The notes beneath the pieces are model-generated. The model was not told where the DNA came from. It searched no databases and was given only the letters and a program-made list of their open reading frames with translations. From ZYF759 sp046297455 (GTDB lineage: Bacteria; Pseudomonadota; Alphaproteobacteria; Rhizobiales; Rhizobiaceae), in assembly GCA_046297455.1 (NCBI GenBank), contig JBKBIT010000011.1, forward strand, positions 1-64,000: a stretch of DNA of 64,000 nt. Direction: 5' to 3'. This document shows, one piece after another, positions 10,813-19,585 of the stretch. The translations under genes and the position numbers were made by a program. Within the stretch, counting starts at the first letter, position 1. Each line of letters begins with the position of its first letter.

Positions 10813-10847
10813 GAAACCTACTCAGTCCACGATGATCAGGACGGGCC

Positions 10848-12161
10848 TCATCCCAGATAGGGATAGAGCGGGAAACGATCGCAAAGAGCAGCGACCTTAG
10901 CCCTGACCGCCTCTTCGACCGCGGCATTGCCGTCGTCAGAATTGGCCGCCTTGAGCCCATCCATCACCTCGGCGATCAGCCTGCCGATCTCGGCGAATTC
11001 TGCTACGCCGAAACCGCGTGTGGTGCCCGCCGGGGTGCCAAGACGAATGCCCGATGTCACGAACGGCTTTTCGGGGTCGAAGGGAATCCCGTTCTTGTTG
11101 CACGTGATATGGGCCCGACCGAGCGCGGCTTCCGCCCGCTTGCCGGTGGCATTCTTCGGCCTCAGATCGACTAGCATCGAGTGGTTGTCGGTTCCGCCGG
11201 ACACGATGTCGAGACCGGTCTCCTGCAGGCTGGAGGCGAGCGCCTTCGCATTCGCAACCACGTCGTGCGCATAGGTCTTGAACTCAGGCCGCAGCGCCTC
11301 GCCGAAAGCGACCGCCTTGGCGGCAATCACATGCATCAGCGGACCACCCTGGAGCCCCGGGAAAACCGCCGAGTTCACCTTCTTGGCGATCTCCTCGTCA
11401 TTGGTGAGGATCAGGCCGCCGCGCGGGCCGCGAAGCGACTTGTGCGTGGTGGAGGTGACGACATGGGCATGAGGCAGGGGTGAAGGATGGGCACCACCTG
11501 CCACAAGGCCGGCGATATGCGCCATATCGACCATCAGATAGGCACCGACCGAATCCGCGATCTCGCGAAAACGCTTCCAGTCCCAGATACGGGAATAGGC
11601 AGTGCCGCCGGCGATGATCAGCCGCGGCTTGTGCTCCTGCGCCAGCCGTTCGACTTCATCCATGTCCAGCAGATTATCGTCTTTGCGAACGCCGTAGGAC
11701 ACGACATTGAACCACTTCCCGCTCATGTTCACAGGCGAGCCGTGGGTCAGGTGCCCGCCCGAGTTCAGGTCGAGACCCATGAAGGTGTCGCCCGGGTTGA
11801 GCAGGGCCAGGAAGACGGCCTGGTTCATCTGGCTGCCGGAATTCGGCTGCACATTGGCAAAGCGGCAGTCAAAGAGCTGCTTGGCGCGCTCGATTGCCAG
11901 CGTCTCGGCGACATCGACGAATTGACAGCCACCATAGTAGCGCTTGCCGGGATAACCTTCTGCGTATTTGTTGGTCATCACGGAGCCCTGCGCCTCCATC
12001 ACGGCGCGGCTCACAATGTTTTCGGAAGCGATCAGCTCGATTTCGGCGCGCTGACGACCGAGTTCGCCGGAGATCGCTGCGAAAATCTCCGGATCGCGTT
12101 CGTGGAGCGGCTGGGAGAAGAAGTCGTCGGCCTCAGCCGGCCTCATTGCAGCGTTCGCCAT
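10848..12161 (-). CDS. glyA: Serine hydroxymethyltransferase
   Basis: A PLP enzyme that converts serine and tetrahydrofolate to glycine and methylene-tetrahydrofolate, the main source of one-carbon units. It is 437 residues. The PLP lysine sits in STTHKSLRGPRGG; other signatures are ASENIVSRAVMEAQGS, KYAEGYPGKRYYGGCQ and VDMAHIAGLVAGG. The start MANAAMRPAEADDFF has the ribosome-binding site AGAAAGGTG nine bases upstream; the frame is open 39 codons further but without similarity. It heads the run through nusB. Confidence 0.97.
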   Translation of the reverse strand: MANAAMRPAEADDFFSQPLHERDPEIFAAISGELGRQRAEIELIASENIVSRAVMEAQGSVMTNKYAEGYPGKRYYGGCQFVDVAETLAIERAKQLFDCRFANVQPNSGSQMNQAVFLALLNPGDTFMGLDLNSGGHLTHGSPVNMSGKWFNVVSYGVRKDDNLLDMDEVERLAQEHKPRLIIAGGTAYSRIWDWKRFREIADSVGAYLMVDMAHIAGLVAGGAHPSPLPHAHVVTSTTHKSLRGPRGGLILTNDEEIAKKVNSAVFPGLQGGPLMHVIAAKAVAFGEALRPEFKTYAHDVVANAKALASSLQETGLDIVSGGTDNHSMLVDLRPKNATGKRAEAALGRAHITCNKNGIPFDPEKPFVTSGIRLGTPAGTTRGFGVAEFAEIGRLIAEVMDGLKAANSDDGNAAVEEAVRAKVAALCDRFPLYPYLG

Positions 12162-12299
12162 GTCGCATACACCTTTCTGGTCATTGCTTGGGGGGACCGT
12201 GAAGGGCCGCGCCTTAGCACAGTTGCCGCAAGGCTTCCATGCGGCATGCTGGTTTTTCATGTACGGCCAATGAAGCAAATTTGCTCCAGCGCAGAACGA

Positions 12300-12327
12300 G
12301 AAAAGCCGCCTCCCCAGGGAGACGGCT
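12300..12327 (-). terminator. Terminator of the L,D-transpeptidase gene
   Basis: An 11-position stem with one mismatch (12304-12314 with 12317-12327) lies 24 bases after the transpeptidase stop and is followed on the minus strand by TTTTC. It separates that gene from glyA. Confidence 0.8.
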
Positions 12328-12350
12328 CATTCAAGAAGTCGTGACGCTGA

Positions 12351-13631
12351 TCAGAGCGCGGTCGAGATCTGCAACTCGTCGACACCGTCCTTGCCATAGA
12401 TGTCGTCGCGGAAATGCACGACGTTATGGCCTGTCGACCAAGCTGAGAAATATGTGAAATAGACCGGCACCGGATCGCCGAGCCGGATGGTGACATCAGC
12501 GTCGTTGTGGATCGTGTCCTCGAAACGACGACGATCCCAGCCTTCCGTCCCCTGAAGCATCCAGGTCACCAGGTCGCGCACGTTCTGGACGCGCACGCAG
12601 CCGGACGAATGGAAACGCTCGATGTCGTTGAACAGGCTCTGCTGGGGCGTGTCATGCATGTAGACCGAGTGCGCGTTCGGGAAATCGATCTTCACCGATG
12701 CCATCGCATTGATGCGGCCGGGGTCCTGGCGGAAGCGAAGTCTCGTCGCCTCGTCCGTCGACCAGTCGACCGTCATCGGATCGACCTCGTTGCCGCTCGA
12801 ATCGATCAGGCGAATCGCGTTGTCGCGCAGATAATTGGGGTTCTCCCGCATCAGCGGAATGATGTCGCGGCGAACGATCGAGACCGGCGCGTTCCAGTAG
12901 GGGTTCACGATGATCTGGTTGATCTTGGATTCAAGGATCGGCGTCTGCCGGTCGATCTTGCCGACAATGGCTGTATGCCGCGACACGACGCGACCGCCTT
13001 CGACGGCCTCGATCTGGGCAGCCGGAATGTTCACCATCACGTAGCGGGCGCCGAGATTCCCGTTGGCCATCGAATTGAGCCGAACGAGGTTGGTCTCGAG
13101 TTGACCGAGCCGGACCTGCGTCGAGACATTCATGGCAGCGAAGGTGTGCTCGGAGGTCACACCATCGGCTGGCAGTCCATGCCGGCTCTGGAAGCGCTTC
13201 AATGCGGCATCGACATAGGTGTCAAATGCCGGACTGATGCCGGCACGCTCCGAAAGATCACCAGAGAACATCAATCGGCGACGCAGAACCTCCACATCCG
13301 GATCAGCCACGCCCATCTGAAGGCGCTTGCGGGCGGGAACCATCGGCCAGCCACCCTGCGCTGCAAGATTCGAATAGTGCGCAATTGCCTGCTGAACGTT
13401 GAAAAGCGTCTCGGGGCTCATGATCGGCTGGTTGGTAACGAGCGATCCCGTTACCCCGCCTGCCCCGCTGCTGTCACCGCTGACGCGTGCATCGAATTGC
13501 TCGTTCCAGGCACCGCGGCGCGTCGATCCGAAAATCTCGTCCAGCACACCCTGGGCATGGGCAGAGGTTGCGACTGCGGAAGCAGCTATTGCTCCGGCGC
13601 CGGTAATGAAACTACGTCGATTGGTTTTCAT
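12351..13631 (-). CDS. L,D-transpeptidase with Tat signal (YkuD domain)
   Basis: A 426-residue exported enzyme, probably making 3-3 peptidoglycan cross-links or attaching outer-membrane proteins to peptidoglycan. The N-terminus has a twin-arginine signal (NRRSFITGAGA, residues 4-14) with cleavage after SAHA. A peptidoglycan-binding-like region is around 115-175 (DAALKRFQSRHGLPADGVTS). The YkuD catalytic block has the His in SVYMHDTP and the nucleophile in HSSGCVRVQN. It lies downstream of the LdtR-type regulator in the same orientation; in Liberibacter the equivalent pair is ldtR-ldtP, where LdtR controls the transpeptidase. Inverted repeats in the gap (13742-13780) are candidate operators. 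Confidence 0.92.
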   Translation of the reverse strand: MKTNRRSFITGAGAIAASAVATSAHAQGVLDEIFGSTRRGAWNEQFDARVSGDSSGAGGVTGSLVTNQPIMSPETLFNVQQAIAHYSNLAAQGGWPMVPARKRLQMGVADPDVEVLRRRLMFSGDLSERAGISPAFDTYVDAALKRFQSRHGLPADGVTSEHTFAAMNVSTQVRLGQLETNLVRLNSMANGNLGARYVMVNIPAAQIEAVEGGRVVSRHTAIVGKIDRQTPILESKINQIIVNPYWNAPVSIVRRDIIPLMRENPNYLRDNAIRLIDSSGNEVDPMTVDWSTDEATRLRFRQDPGRINAMASVKIDFPNAHSVYMHDTPQQSLFNDIERFHSSGCVRVQNVRDLVTWMLQGTEGWDRRRFEDTIHNDADVTIRLGDPVPVYFTYFSAWSTGHNVVHFRDDIYGKDGVDELQISTAL

Positions 13632-13741
13632 CGATGGTCCCGATAGCCAAGGAAAAACGTGCCCGCGCAGCTTGGCGCTTCGGCAAGGCTAGATCGGGTA
13701 ACCTTAACAAATTCCCCCATCCGGTCCACCGCGCCTGACTG

Positions 13742-13780
13742 CAAGATGACAAAAAGTTCATCTTGGGGATCACATCCCAA
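13742..13780. promoter_or_regulatory. Paired inverted repeats before the L,D-transpeptidase, candidate LdtR operator
   Basis: CAAGATGA (13742-13749) and TCATCTTG (13758-13765) form a perfect 8-bp inverted repeat with an 8-base spacer. It partly overlaps a second one, TTGGG (13763-13767) and CCCAA (13776-13780). They lie about 110-150 bases upstream of the transpeptidase ATG. MarR proteins bind such dyads, and the gene for one is next door. Assignment to LdtR is inference. Confidence 0.45.
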
Positions 13781-13834
13781 TAAGGCGGTATCGTGGCCGC
13801 ATGCTCTATTGCCGCGAAAAAGACCCCGTCGCCT

Positions 13835-13857
13835 GAGGCCGGCTGTCAGCCGGCCTC
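13835..13857. repeat. Perfect 11-bp hairpin after ldtR
   Basis: GAGGCCGGCTG (13835-13845) and its exact complement (13847-13857) with a one-base centre lie 27 bases after the ldtR stop. On the minus strand a T5 run follows only about 14 bases later, so it is a poor classical terminator but could stabilise the 3' end of the ldtR transcript. Confidence 0.55.
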
Positions 13858-13884
13858 GAGGACGAGAGAGGCGCTTTCGCGAAA

Positions 13885-14400
13885 CTACATCCGATAGGCG
13901 ATCGTATCGTTCCAGAAACGGTCCAGCCGCTGGAGAGCGCGGTTCATCTGCTGGAATTCATCGAGATTGATGCCACCGACCTGCTCGATCGAGCCGATGT
14001 GGCGCTCGTAGAGGCCGTTGACGACCTCGGCGACTTCCCTGCCCTTCGGCGTCAGGCTGACGCGCACCGAACGGCGGTCCACCCGCGAACGCTGGTGATT
14101 TATGAAGCCTAGTTCGACCAGCTTCTTCAGGTTGTAGGACACGTTGGAGCCGAGATAGTAGCCACGCGTGCGCAATTCACCCGCCGTGAGTTCGGCCGAA
14201 CCGATATTGAAGAGCAGCAATGCCTGGATGGCATTGATGTCACTGCGGCCCTGTCGCTCGAATTCATCCTTGATGACATCAAGCAGTCGGCGATGTAGAC
14301 GCTCGACCAGCTGAAGAGATTCAAGATAGAGCGACCGGATTGCGTCCTTGCGATCTTCTTTGCCATCGACGGCTTTTGCCGCCATACGCGGGTTCATCAT
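13885..14400 (-). CDS. ldtR: MarR-family transcriptional regulator, LdtR type
   Basis: A 171-residue winged-helix regulator. The wing/recognition region is ELTAGELRTRGYYLGSNVSY, followed by NLKKLVELGFINHQRSRVDRRSVRVSLTPKG, the MarR beta-wing. The sequence and its place directly upstream of an L,D-transpeptidase match LdtR, known in Liberibacter asiaticus and Sinorhizobium as a regulator of a transpeptidase and of osmotic stress tolerance or motility. The start ATG ATG has GAGAGG seven bases upstream. It may also respond to small aromatic ligands as other MarR proteins do; that is inference. Confidence 0.85.
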   Translation of the reverse strand: MMNPRMAAKAVDGKEDRKDAIRSLYLESLQLVERLHRRLLDVIKDEFERQGRSDINAIQALLLFNIGSAELTAGELRTRGYYLGSNVSYNLKKLVELGFINHQRSRVDRRSVRVSLTPKGREVAEVVNGLYERHIGSIEQVGGINLDEFQQMNRALQRLDRFWNDTIAYRM

Positions 14401-14544
14401 TGTGGTGCCTCTCGTTAACGCCTGGTGATGTGTTTTTTGTTCTCACCTTGGCGCCACACTATCGAATGCACCTAAAATTCGACTTAAAGCGCAGCCTTAA
14501 TGGAGCCTTACGGCCTGGCAATCGGAAGGTTGGCCAAAAAAGTG

Positions 14545-14973
14545 TTAACGCGCGGCCTTCCGCTTTTGCATCGCGATGACGACACGGAAGCCGACATAGA
14601 GCATCGCCACCAGTACGTGCGAGATGACCAGGCTCGGGCGCGAACCGAACAGTTCGGGGAAGCCGACATACATCACCAACTCCATCATGGCGCAGATAAA
14701 CCAGATGACCGGCCCCCACGACGCCAACATCCACAAACCGCTAGCCGCGAAGGGAAAAAGAACCGCCAGGGTCGCCGCCGCAATCTGCCAGTGCACGGGC
14801 ATCAGATCGAAACGCCAATCGGCCCCGTCGTGGACGCCCACCAGCCTTATCCAGTAGAGGAGGCCGAACAGCAGGCAGTAGCCCGCGACCAAACGATGAA
14901 ACCACTGGAAGGCGATTTCGGCCGTGCTGGGCTGCAGCCCCGCACCTCTCGTCTCGCCACCGATCGCCGACAT
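14545..14973 (-). CDS. DUF6163-type four-helix membrane protein
   Basis: A small inner-membrane protein, about 142 residues from the start chosen (MSAIGGETRG). It has four hydrophobic segments: GYCLLFGLLYWIRLVG, IAAATLAVLFPFAASGLWML, VIWFICAMMELVMYVG and ISHVLVAMLYVGFRV, and a basic KRKAAR tail. The order ldtR, this gene, then divergent hemB is usual in Hyphomicrobiales. Function is unknown. An alternative start 11 codons upstream (MAFGQEGLGAV) is possible. After the stop the minus strand has a T6 run, perhaps part of a weak terminator. Confidence 0.75.
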   Translation of the reverse strand: MSAIGGETRGAGLQPSTAEIAFQWFHRLVAGYCLLFGLLYWIRLVGVHDGADWRFDLMPVHWQIAAATLAVLFPFAASGLWMLASWGPVIWFICAMMELVMYVGFPELFGSRPSLVISHVLVAMLYVGFRVVIAMQKRKAAR

Positions 14974-15136
14974 GACCGCCCCCAATCCTTCCTGGCCAAA
15001 CGCCATTGGACGTGCCCCGGAGATTCGCCGGCACAATAGTAGCCGCTGCCAGATGAGAAAAGGCTGTGATGGTGTGCACCGGCTTTGAGGAAGAATGCCA
15101 CCGTGGTAGAGCGTCGAACAGTCAAGGGAGACTGCC

Positions 15137-16168
15137 ATGAACAGGATGACGCGGATTCAAGCGCCAATGCCGCGCACCGTCGACGAAATCACCGAAGGCC
15201 GCCGGCTGCGGCGCATGCGCAAGGCCGACTGGTCACGACGCCTGGTGCGGGAAAACCAGTTGACGGTAGACGATCTGATCTGGCCGGTCTTTGTCATCGA
15301 TGGGGAGAACAGGCGCGAGGCTATAGCCGCCATGCCGGGAGTCGAACGCATGTCTCTCGATATTCTCGGTGCAGAGGCAGAAAGAGTTGCCCAGTTAGGC
15401 ATTCCGGCTCTTGCCGTGTTTCCCAATGTGGACATGTCGCTGCGCGACGATACCGGCTCCAACATTCTTGATCCCGACAATCTGATCAACCGAGCCACGC
15501 GTGCCATCAAGGCCGCCGCACCCGCAATCGGGGTCATCACGGACGTCGCGCTGGACCCGTTCACCAGCCACGGGCATGACGGCATCCTGCGCGACGGGAT
15601 CATCGTAAATGACGAGACCGTAGCCCAGGTAGCGGCGGCGGCCGTGCTCCAGGCGGAGGCTGGTGCCGACATCGTCGCGCCGTCGGACATGATGGATGGG
15701 CGCATCGGCGCCATTCGCGACGCGCTCGACGCGGCAGGTCATCAAGACGTGGCCATCATGTCCTATGCGACCAAGTTCGCATCTGCCTTTTATGGCCCGT
15801 ACCGTGAAGCGATCGGCACTGGCGGGCTGCTGAAAGGCGACAAGAAGACCTACTACATTGACCCCTCCAACAGCGACGAGGCGGTGCGCGAGACAGAACA
15901 GGATCTGGCCGAAGGGGCGGACATGATCATGGTCAAGCCCGGCCTGCCCTACCTCGACATCGTTCGTCGATTGAAGGACGAGTTCGCGATGCCGACCTTC
16001 GCCTACCAGGTGTCCGGCGAATACGCGATGATCGAGGCGGCGGCGGCGAACGGATGGCTCGACGGCGAACGCGCCATGATGGAGTCATTGCTCGCCTTCA
16101 AGCGAGCAGGCTGCGACGGCATACTTACCTATTTCGCGCCAAGGGTGGCGGAACTGCTCAGCCGCTGA
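15137..16168 (+). CDS. hemB: Delta-aminolevulinic acid dehydratase (porphobilinogen synthase)
   Basis: Condenses two 5-aminolevulinate molecules into porphobilinogen in tetrapyrrole synthesis. It is 343 residues. The two Schiff-base lysines are in SYATKFASAFYGP and MVKPGLPYLD. The metal-site stretch reads TDVALDPFTSHGHDG: it lacks the cysteine triad of zinc enzymes, so it is the Mg-dependent, alphaproteobacterial type. GGAG lies before the ATG. Divergent from the DUF6163 gene and first of a plus-strand run with an RDD protein and bpt. Confidence 0.97.
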   Translation: MNRMTRIQAPMPRTVDEITEGRRLRRMRKADWSRRLVRENQLTVDDLIWPVFVIDGENRREAIAAMPGVERMSLDILGAEAERVAQLGIPALAVFPNVDMSLRDDTGSNILDPDNLINRATRAIKAAAPAIGVITDVALDPFTSHGHDGILRDGIIVNDETVAQVAAAAVLQAEAGADIVAPSDMMDGRIGAIRDALDAAGHQDVAIMSYATKFASAFYGPYREAIGTGGLLKGDKKTYYIDPSNSDEAVRETEQDLAEGADMIMVKPGLPYLDIVRRLKDEFAMPTFAYQVSGEYAMIEAAAANGWLDGERAMMESLLAFKRAGCDGILTYFAPRVAELLSR

Positions 16169-16248
16169 GCCGTTTGCTTGAACGGAGCCGGCCAACCCCC
16201 ATCTAGGGGAGAGGTTCGACCCGGACCGACAAACTGGACGAAATCGAC

Positions 16249-16719
16249 ATGAACACCCGCACGCTGGACGGCGAGATTATCACTTCGAGGCTTGATGACG
16301 TTCGCACCTATGACGGCGTGCGGACACGGCGGGTCTTTGCCTTCATCGTCGACTATCTGATCGTCGCGCTGCTTTGCGTGCCGTTTGCGATCATCGTTTT
16401 CCTTTTCGGTATCCTGACGCTCGGTCTTGGTTGGATGCTGTTTGGTGCGCTGTTCCCGACGGTCGCGCTGCTTTATGTCTGGTTCACCCTCGGCAGTTCC
16501 AACCAGGCGACGGTCGGCATGTCCATGATGGGCATCCGGCTCGAGCGGCTGGACGAGCGCCCGCTGGATGGCATGCTGGCTCTTGTACACACGGTGCTGT
16601 TCTGGGCCGCCAATGTCATCCTGACCCCGCTGGTGCTGCTTCTGACGCTGTTCCTCGACCGCAAGCGCACGCTTCACGACCTGCTTCTTGGCACTGTGGT
16701 AACGCGGATCGACCGCTGA
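16249..16719 (+). CDS. RDD-family membrane protein
   Basis: A 156-residue inner-membrane protein with an RDD domain: TRRVFAFIVDYLIVALL has the Arg and Asp that name the family, then two long hydrophobic segments, and the end DRKRTLHDLLLGTVVTR is diagnostic. RDD proteins are proposed ion or small-solute transporters; the substrate here is unknown. It lies 80 bases after hemB and 128 before bpt, in the order typical of the order Hyphomicrobiales. Confidence 0.88.
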   Translation: MNTRTLDGEIITSRLDDVRTYDGVRTRRVFAFIVDYLIVALLCVPFAIIVFLFGILTLGLGWMLFGALFPTVALLYVWFTLGSSNQATVGMSMMGIRLERLDERPLDGMLALVHTVLFWAANVILTPLVLLLTLFLDRKRTLHDLLLGTVVTRIDR

Positions 16720-16847
16720 CCCGTCAATTTGCACCAATGTGATTGCAACGGGCTTGCAAAGCCGGGCAAGTTGACGTTTTCATTGCAAAATCGAAAATCC
16801 AGTTCGGTGCCGGGAACGCCGAATCGGAACCTGTCGGTCGACGGTCC

Positions 16848-17606
16848 ATGACGCATCAGCCAACACACACGCCGCAGTTCTTCCTGACCGCCCCATCGCC
16901 CTGCCCCTATCTGCAAGGCGAATTCGAGCGCAAGGTCTTCACGCACCTCGTCGGAGAGAAAGCTCCCGAACTCAACGACCTTTTGACGCAAGGCGGGTTC
17001 CGTCGTTCGCAGAACATCGCCTACAGGCCCGCCTGCGAGACCTGCCGGGCATGTGTGTCGGTCCGTATCCTCGCGCAGGAATTCCAGCCCACCCGCAACA
17101 TGAAGCGCGTCTGGCAGCGCAATTCGGATCTGATCGGCGTGGAGCACCGGGCCGAACCGTCGACCGAACAATATTCCCTCTTCAGACGCTATCTGGACGC
17201 TCGTCACAAGCGTGGCGGAATGTCGGACATGACGGTTCTCGACTATGCGATGATGGTCGAAGACACCCATGTCGATACCCGCATCGTGGAATACCGGCGC
17301 CGTGGACCCGCCTCCTTCATTACCGGCAAGGGTGAAGGTGACCTGATCGCCGTGTCGCTGACCGACCGCATGTCGGACGGCCTGTCGATGGTATATTCCT
17401 ACTTCAATCCCGAGCTTGAGGATCGCTCGCTCGGTACTTTCATGATTCTCGACCACATCGAGCGGGCGCGCGCTGCTGGCCTGCCGCATGTCTATCTGGG
17501 CTATTGGGTCGATGGCTCGCCCAAGATGGCATACAAGATGCGCTTCCTGCCCCAGGAGCATCTCGGTCCCAGGGGTTGGGACAGGTTCGAGCGCAATACC
17601 GACTAG
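16848..17606 (+). CDS. bpt: Aspartate/glutamate leucyltransferase (N-degron pathway)
   Basis: Bpt moves leucine from Leu-tRNA to proteins with N-terminal Asp or Glu, marking them for ClpSAP degradation. It is 252 residues. The N-terminal domain has FRRSQNIAYRPACETCRAC, the conserved Cys cluster; the C-terminal acyltransferase part has SYFNPELEDRSLGTFMIL and YLGYWVDGSPKMAYK. The start MTHQPTHTPQFFLTAP gives the usual length; the frame is open 35 codons further upstream with no similarity. Sometimes annotated as arginyl-tRNA-protein transferase (Ate) because of shared ancestry. Confidence 0.93.
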   Translation: MTHQPTHTPQFFLTAPSPCPYLQGEFERKVFTHLVGEKAPELNDLLTQGGFRRSQNIAYRPACETCRACVSVRILAQEFQPTRNMKRVWQRNSDLIGVEHRAEPSTEQYSLFRRYLDARHKRGGMSDMTVLDYAMMVEDTHVDTRIVEYRRRGPASFITGKGEGDLIAVSLTDRMSDGLSMVYSYFNPELEDRSLGTFMILDHIERARAAGLPHVYLGYWVDGSPKMAYKMRFLPQEHLGPRGWDRFERNTD

Positions 17607-17732
17607 CCTCAACTTCTCTGCTTTCGCCTTATCTGGTGGAGACTGGCCGGCTGCTCAGCAGCCAAGCGGAACCGGGACAGTTGCGATCCGTTGTGGCAGT
17701 CTGACACCCCATCCTGGCGGCAGAAGGTATCC

Positions 17733-18677
17733 ATGCGCTGTCACGTTCTCTTCAATTCCCAATCCGGCACTGCGCACGAGCTCGGCTTGACGGGAGCGGC
17801 ATTGCAACAGCGACTGGCAGCAGCAGGACACGAGGCAACCGTCGATGACGATGATCGTGATCTGCTCGCGCGCATCGCCGATGCCATCGCCGCCGAAGCC
17901 GAAATCGTGGTCGTGGCTGGCGGCGACGGCACGGTGACGGCCGTAGCCCAGGCCATGCTCGACAGTGACAAGACGATGGCGGTGCTTCCGATGGGGACAG
18001 CCAATCTGCTGGCGCGAGACCTCGGAATTCCGCTCGATCTCGAAGAATGGCTGGCCTCATTCGAACTGATGAAGCCTCGCAGGATCGATGTCGGCGAGGT
18101 CAACGGCATGGTCTTTCTGCATAAGGTCGTGGTGGGCTTTGTGCCGGGCATCGCGGCCGGGAGGGAGCTGTTGCGGGGGCGAGACGGATTTGGCGCGCGC
18201 CTGGCGTTCCTGCATTATTTCTTCCGGCGGTTGTTCCGGTCCCGGCGGCTGGCGGTGGAAATCGCAACGCCCGATGGCGAACCACGGATTCACCGCGTTC
18301 AGGCTGTGGCAGTTGCCAACAATGCCTACGAGGAGGGCTTTGCACGCTTCTTCTCGCGCCTGCGGCTCGATACAGGTACCTTGACACTCTACGTCCTGAA
18401 GCATCTGGGGCTTGGTGATCTCTTCAGGCTCTGCATCGCCTTCCTGCTGGGGCGCTGGCGCAGCGACGAGGCCTTGGATATTGAGAGCGTGGAAGCAGTC
18501 AGGATCAGGAGTCGCAAGAAATCACTGAATGTGATGCTGGATGGAGAGGTCACAGCATTGCGGCCGCCCCTGTCTTTCACGATCAAGCCGGGCGCCTTGA
18601 AAGTGCTTGCACCGCCGATCGCTGACAGCGATGCCAAAGTTGGAGAAGACGCGGCTCTGCCGGTCGAGGAGCAGTGA
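17733..18677 (+). CDS. Diacylglycerol/lipid kinase family protein
   Basis: A 314-residue soluble or peripheral protein of the YegS/DgkB lipid kinase family. The nucleotide motif VVVAGGDGTVTAVAQ (from about residue 59) and the MGTANLLARDLGIP motif are the family signatures; the C-terminal beta domain ends with the conserved NVMLDGEV. Likely substrate is a lipid or sphingoid base, not determinable here. The ATG at 17733 has AGAAGG upstream; a start 14 codons earlier has none. The gene abuts a metallophosphoesterase gene. Confidence 0.88.
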   Translation: MRCHVLFNSQSGTAHELGLTGAALQQRLAAAGHEATVDDDDRDLLARIADAIAAEAEIVVVAGGDGTVTAVAQAMLDSDKTMAVLPMGTANLLARDLGIPLDLEEWLASFELMKPRRIDVGEVNGMVFLHKVVVGFVPGIAAGRELLRGRDGFGARLAFLHYFFRRLFRSRRLAVEIATPDGEPRIHRVQAVAVANNAYEEGFARFFSRLRLDTGTLTLYVLKHLGLGDLFRLCIAFLLGRWRSDEALDIESVEAVRIRSRKKSLNVMLDGEVTALRPPLSFTIKPGALKVLAPPIADSDAKVGEDAALPVEEQ

Positions 18678-18682
18678 ATACG

Positions 18683-19585
18683 ATGCGGATTGCACATCTT
18701 TCCGATCTGCATTTCGGCAAGCACGACGAAGCGCTTGCCGAGGGTCTGGCCAATGAAGTGGCAGGACAGGCGCCCGATCTCGTGGTCGTCAGCGGAGATT
18801 TCACGCAGCGCGGGACCGTCCCGGAATTCGAGGCTGCGCGCGCATTTCTGGATTCGCTCGACACGCCGTTCTTCGCCGTGCCGGGCAATCACGACATTCC
18901 GCTCGCCAATGTCATGAAGCGTTTCGTCAATCCCTATGGCCTCTACCGACGCTACATCGCCAGGGACATCGAACCCTTCCTCGAAATGGAAGGCGTCGCT
19001 CTTGCGGGATTGCGCACCTCACGAAGGGCCCGACTTGGGCTCAACTGGGCAGACGGCACGATCAGCCGCGACCAACTGGCCACCCTCGAGAAGCGATTTG
19101 CGAAATGTGCGCCCGATGTGGTGCGGATCGTCGTGGCCCACCACCCGCTCATGCACCCGGAAGAGCCGATGGCCAAGCCGATGCGCCGCGTCAAAAGGGC
19201 GGACCTCGCATTGGCGACCTTCGCGCGCATTGGCGTTCGCCTTGTGCTTTCCGGCCACTTCCACATGTCATATGTGCGCAAGCACGAACGTGGGGCCGAG
19301 ATCGCGGCCGGAGCGCCCGTGGGCGCCAACGAGGCCGCGGCCGCTCCGGTGCTGGTCGCGCAGGCCTCGACCACGATTTCCACGCGTCGGCGCGGCGGTC
19401 ACCTGAACGCCTACAATCTGATCAACATCGACGAGGGAGAGATTTCCGTCAGCCTGCGTGAATGGAGCGGCAAGGCCTGGACCACTCGTGAAGGCCAGCC
19501 CCCGGCGCCGGAGAAGTCGTCCGGCAAACCGGCGAAGCCGGCCGGGAAAAGGGCTAAGCCCGACGCACCGCGCCCCAAACGCTGA
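18683..19585 (+). CDS. Metallophosphoesterase
   Basis: A 300-residue calcineurin-like phosphoesterase. The metal-site motifs occur in order: HLSDLHFG (4-11), SGDFTQRG, PGNHD, VAHHPLMHP and SGHFHMSY. The substrate is unknown; its coupling to the lipid kinase suggests a phospholipid or nucleotide role, which is inference. The C-terminal tail of about 25 residues is Lys/Pro-rich and low complexity. ATG 18683 has GAGGAG upstream; an upstream GTG at 18674 overlapping the kinase stop is an alternative. The last 32 bases overlap the convergent gene at 19554. Confidence 0.88.
   Translation: MRIAHLSDLHFGKHDEALAEGLANEVAGQAPDLVVVSGDFTQRGTVPEFEAARAFLDSLDTPFFAVPGNHDIPLANVMKRFVNPYGLYRRYIARDIEPFLEMEGVALAGLRTSRRARLGLNWADGTISRDQLATLEKRFAKCAPDVVRIVVAHHPLMHPEEPMAKPMRRVKRADLALATFARIGVRLVLSGHFHMSYVRKHERGAEIAAGAPVGANEAAAAPVLVAQASTTISTRRRGGHLNAYNLINIDEGEISVSLREWSGKAWTTREGQPPAPEKSSGKPAKPAGKRAKPDAPRPKR

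Noticed and set aside
12162..12350. Riboswitch before glyA (glycine or SAM type)
   Set aside because: No conserved riboswitch core seen; the space contains a terminator for the neighbouring gene and a short leader.
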